DNA from: Candidatus Acidiferrum typicum
GTDB taxonomy: Bacteria > Acidobacteriota > Terriglobia > Acidiferrales > UBA7541
DNA: 8,719 bases
NCBI GenBank assembly: GCA_025463105.1
Contig: JAOAPW010000431.1
Location: forward strand, 1-8,719
Reading direction: 5' to 3'
The translations under genes were made by a program, and so were the position numbers. The notes below the pieces were generated by a model, which was given only the letters and a program-made list of their open reading frames with translations, was not told where the DNA came from and did no database searches. Shown piece after piece: positions 7,340 to 8,719 of this stretch (the first letter of the stretch is position 1; each line of letters starts with the position of its first letter).

Positions 7340-7344
7340 CCTCC
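7340..7344 (-). promoter_or_regulatory. Ribosome binding site deciding the PrpD-family start
   Basis: Read on the minus strand, GGAGG-ATTTC-GTG gives a full Shine-Dalgarno with 5 nt spacing. It supports GTG at 7334 over the upstream TTG at 7352, which has no comparable site. Confidence 0.65.
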
Positions 7345-7348
7345 ACGT

Positions 7349-7382
7349 TCAAATCTGAAGTCTCAAATTTCGGATCTCAAAT
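7349..7382. repeat. Exact 14-bp-period repeat upstream of the PrpD-family gene
   Basis: TCAAAT recurs at 7349, 7363 and 7377, exactly 14 bp apart. Read on the minus strand the units are AATTTGAGATCCGA, AATTTGAGACTTCA and a weaker GATTTGAACGTGGA. The array runs directly into the ribosome binding site and start of the gene, so it would lie in the leader or promoter. It could be a decayed AT-rich repeat or regularly spaced sites on the DNA; no function can be assigned. Confidence 0.5.
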
Positions 7383-7459
7383 TGCATTCCTCAGCTTTGC
7401 GACGCCCACACTTTACAATCATCAGTGAATTCCATCACTCTATTTTCTTATCCGAGCCA

Positions 7460-7475
7460 TGTAGCGCCCGGCTTC
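7460..7475. repeat. Half copy of the REP-like element seen at 5746
   Basis: TGTAGCGCCCGGCTTC here matches TGTAGCGCCCGCCTTC at 5746-5761 in 15 of 16 positions and in the same orientation. The inverted partner arm is missing downstream. The PrpD-family gene is therefore flanked by direct copies of the arm, about 1.7 kb apart. Confidence 0.5.
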
Positions 7476-7500
7476 GCAGCTTTGGGAAAAGGTTTTTTGG

Positions 7501-7604
7501 TGTCATTCCGTTCACGGTGAACCGAACGAAGTGAGGAATCCCTCTGGATGTGAATCCAAACAGAAAGAGGGATTCCTCGGCACGCGGCGTGCCTCGGAAT
7601 GACA
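7501..7604. repeat. 104-bp nested palindrome (cloverleaf-forming intergenic element)
   Basis: Terminal arms TGTCATTCCG (7501-7510) and CGGAATGACA (7595-7604) are perfect inverted repeats. A second perfect pair lies inside: GAGGAATCCCTCT (7533-7545) and AGAGGGATTCCTC (7566-7578). Between outer and inner arms each side has its own small hairpin, GTTCAC-G-GTGAAC (7510-7522) and GGCACG-CGG-CGTGCC (7579-7593). The whole can fold as a cloverleaf. The side hairpins differ in sequence but both keep pairing, which suggests selection on structure. There is no coding capacity, so it would be a non-autonomous, MITE- or REP-like element. From general knowledge, TCATTCCGAG...GAGGAATC-type repeats recur between genes in several phyla including Acidobacteriota; copy number here cannot be judged. 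Confidence 0.75.
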
Positions 7605-7720
7605 TGCTTTTAGGTTTTCCCGCAAGGCCGTCGGGCGGGCATTGTGCTTAGCTCCCGGTGCGGCCATAAAAGGCGGGGTAGAAATTCCCACAAATTCACA
7701 GTCTGCTCGCCAATATTCCC

Positions 7721-7753
7721 AATCGCGCGTAGCTAAAATCTTCGCGCGCGATT
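7721..7753. promoter_or_regulatory. Perfect 9-bp dyad upstream of dnaE, candidate operator
   Basis: AATCGCGCG (7721-7729) and CGCGCGATT (7745-7753) are exact inverted repeats with a 15-nt spacer that contains a TAAAAT -10-like hexamer (7734-7739). The dyad ends 15 nt before the dnaE ATG. It could be an operator covering the promoter or an RNA hairpin in the leader. No known regulator site was recognised. Confidence 0.35.
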
Positions 7754-7768
7754 AGAATAGCTTTCGGC

Positions 7769-8719
7769 ATGAAAACCCCTGAATTCGTTCACCTGCATTT
7801 GCACACGGACTATAGTCTTCTGGACGGAGCTTGCGACCTGGAAGAAGTGGTGGACGAGGCCGCGCGCCGCGAGATGCCTGCCGTAGCCGTTACCGATCAC
7901 GGGAATCTTTTCGCCGCAGAATCTTTTTATCAAAAGGCCAAAACGCGCGGCGTCAAACCCATCATCGGCTGCGAAGTCTACGTCGCGAAGGGAAGCCGCC
8001 ACGATCGCGGCGAATCATCGCAACGCGATGCGGCCAACGGGCGGTCCGATTCCACTGCCGAACCGGGCCAGCGCGGCTTGAATCATCTTGTCCTTTTATG
8101 TGAAAACGCCGAAGGTTACCGCAACCTTATCAAGCTTGTATCGTCCGGATTTCTCGAGGGCTTTTACTACAAGCCCCGCATTGACTACGACCTTCTCGCA
8201 AAGCACAGTCGCGGTTTAATCGCGCTGTCCGCCTGTTTGAAAGGCGCGGTCACGGAAAATCTGGTGGAAGAGCGTCCCGACCAGGCCCGCGAAGCTGCGT
8301 ACCGCCTGCGCGATATTTTCGGCAAGGGAAACTTTTTTCTGGAAATCCAGGATCAGGGACTCGAAATTGAAAAGCGCGTCAATCCTAAAATCGTCAGCCT
8401 CTCGCGTGAAACTGGAATTCCTCTCGTCGCGACAAATGATTGTCACTATCTGACACATGCCGATGCGCGCGCTCAGGAAGTCCTGCTCTGCATTCAGACC
8501 GGCAAGACGATGAGTGATACGCATCGCATGAAATTTGCCACCGACCAGTTTTTCTTCAAGACGGCGCAGGAAATGGCGCAGGTCTTCGGCGAAATTCCGG
8601 ACGCGCTTGAGCGCACCGTAGCGATTGCCGGGCGCTGCAACGTCAAGATCGACTCAATGCAGAATTCGTTTCCTGAATTTCAGGTTCCTGAGGGCCGTAC
8701 GGTCGATAGCCATTTTGAG
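7769..8719 (+). CDS. dnaE: DNA polymerase III alpha subunit, 5' part (runs off the window)
   Basis: This is the replicative polymerase subunit of the DNA polymerase III holoenzyme. The first 317 codons are present and the frame is still open at the right edge; full-length DnaE is usually about 1,150 aa. The visible part is the PHP domain and the start of the palm. Metal-binding motifs look intact: HLHLHTDYSLLDG (H8, H10, H12, D19), TDHGNL (D43, H44), IIGCEVYV (E69), LNHLVLL (H106) and NDCHYL (D224, H226). E. coli DnaE has lost several of these (for example R at H10 and TDF at TDH), so this PHP domain may still bind metal and have nuclease activity. Residues about 76-103 form a longer polar loop than usual. 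ATG at 7769 is the only suitable start after the in-frame TAG at 7730-7732; its Shine-Dalgarno is weak. Confidence 0.96.
   Translation, partial: MKTPEFVHLHLHTDYSLLDGACDLEEVVDEAARREMPAVAVTDHGNLFAAESFYQKAKTRGVKPIIGCEVYVAKGSRHDRGESSQRDAANGRSDSTAEPGQRGLNHLVLLCENAEGYRNLIKLVSSGFLEGFYYKPRIDYDLLAKHSRGLIALSACLKGAVTENLVEERPDQAREAAYRLRDIFGKGNFFLEIQDQGLEIEKRVNPKIVSLSRETGIPLVATNDCHYLTHADARAQEVLLCIQTGKTMSDTHRMKFATDQFFFKTAQEMAQVFGEIPDALERTVAIAGRCNVKIDSMQNSFPEFQVPEGRTVDSHFE

Larger units (their letters stand above)
7353..7768. other. Gene-free divergent region between the PrpD-family gene and dnaE
   Basis: These 416 bp separate two divergent genes, so promoters in both directions are expected. No credible coding frame was found. 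The stretch holds a 14-bp repeat array (7349-7382), a half copy of a REP-like element (7460-7475), a 104-bp nested palindrome (7501-7604) and a dyad close to dnaE (7721-7753). A TAAAAT at 7734-7739 resembles a -10 box for dnaE but has no good -35 at 16-18 bp. Positions 7610-7720 show nothing I can name. Confidence 0.6.

Noticed and set aside
7374..7419. Promoter for the PrpD-family gene or an outward plus-strand promoter
   Set aside because: TTGAGA on the minus strand has only a 3/6 match at the -10 position. TTGCGA and TACAAT on the plus strand are only 11 bp apart.
7430..7768. Small gene or tRNA in the divergent gap
   Set aside because: No frame with a start, ribosome site and plausible composition, and no tRNA acceptor or T-loop (GTTCGA-type) pattern. 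The structure is explained by palindromic repeats.

Overview
The window looks like ordinary chromosome from a Gram-negative-type, moderately GC-rich bacterium. The style best fits an uncultured soil Acidobacteriota member. This is an inference from three things: the gene set, Tat- and Sec-exported enzymes beside housekeeping genes, and GC-rich dispersed palindromes between genes. No rRNA, tRNA, CRISPR array, transposase or phage gene was seen.

Layout. (1) Positions 72-4212 on the plus strand hold a housekeeping run. A MurJ lipid II flippase is followed after 2 nt by a XerD/XerC tyrosine recombinase, then after a 104-nt gap by a class II tRNA nucleotidyltransferase (CCA enzyme) with a basic low-complexity tail. 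MurJ and XerD link wall precursor export with chromosome dimer resolution, both needed at division. (2) Positions 4211-4325 form a convergent gap with two hairpins, probably terminators for the two converging units. (3) Positions 4355-5530 and 5808-7334 on the minus strand encode two exported accessory enzymes: a SxxK serine hydrolase (beta-lactamase/esterase fold) with a signal peptide, and an MmgE/PrpD-family protein with a twin-arginine signal. (4) From 7769 to the right edge on the plus strand is the start of dnaE, the DNA polymerase III alpha subunit, covering an intact PHP domain.

Most of the unexplained structure is between genes. There is a 104-bp nested palindrome that can fold as a cloverleaf (7501-7604). 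A 67-bp paired-hairpin repeat supplies the stop codon of the PrpD-family gene (5746-5812), and a half copy of it lies on the other side of that gene (7460-7475). Two short degenerate tandem arrays lie just upstream of murJ (3-58) and of the PrpD-family gene (7349-7382). A perfect 9-bp dyad sits just upstream of dnaE (7721-7753). I see no convincing new multi-gene system. The repeats and the exported PrpD-like enzyme are the items most worth a second look.
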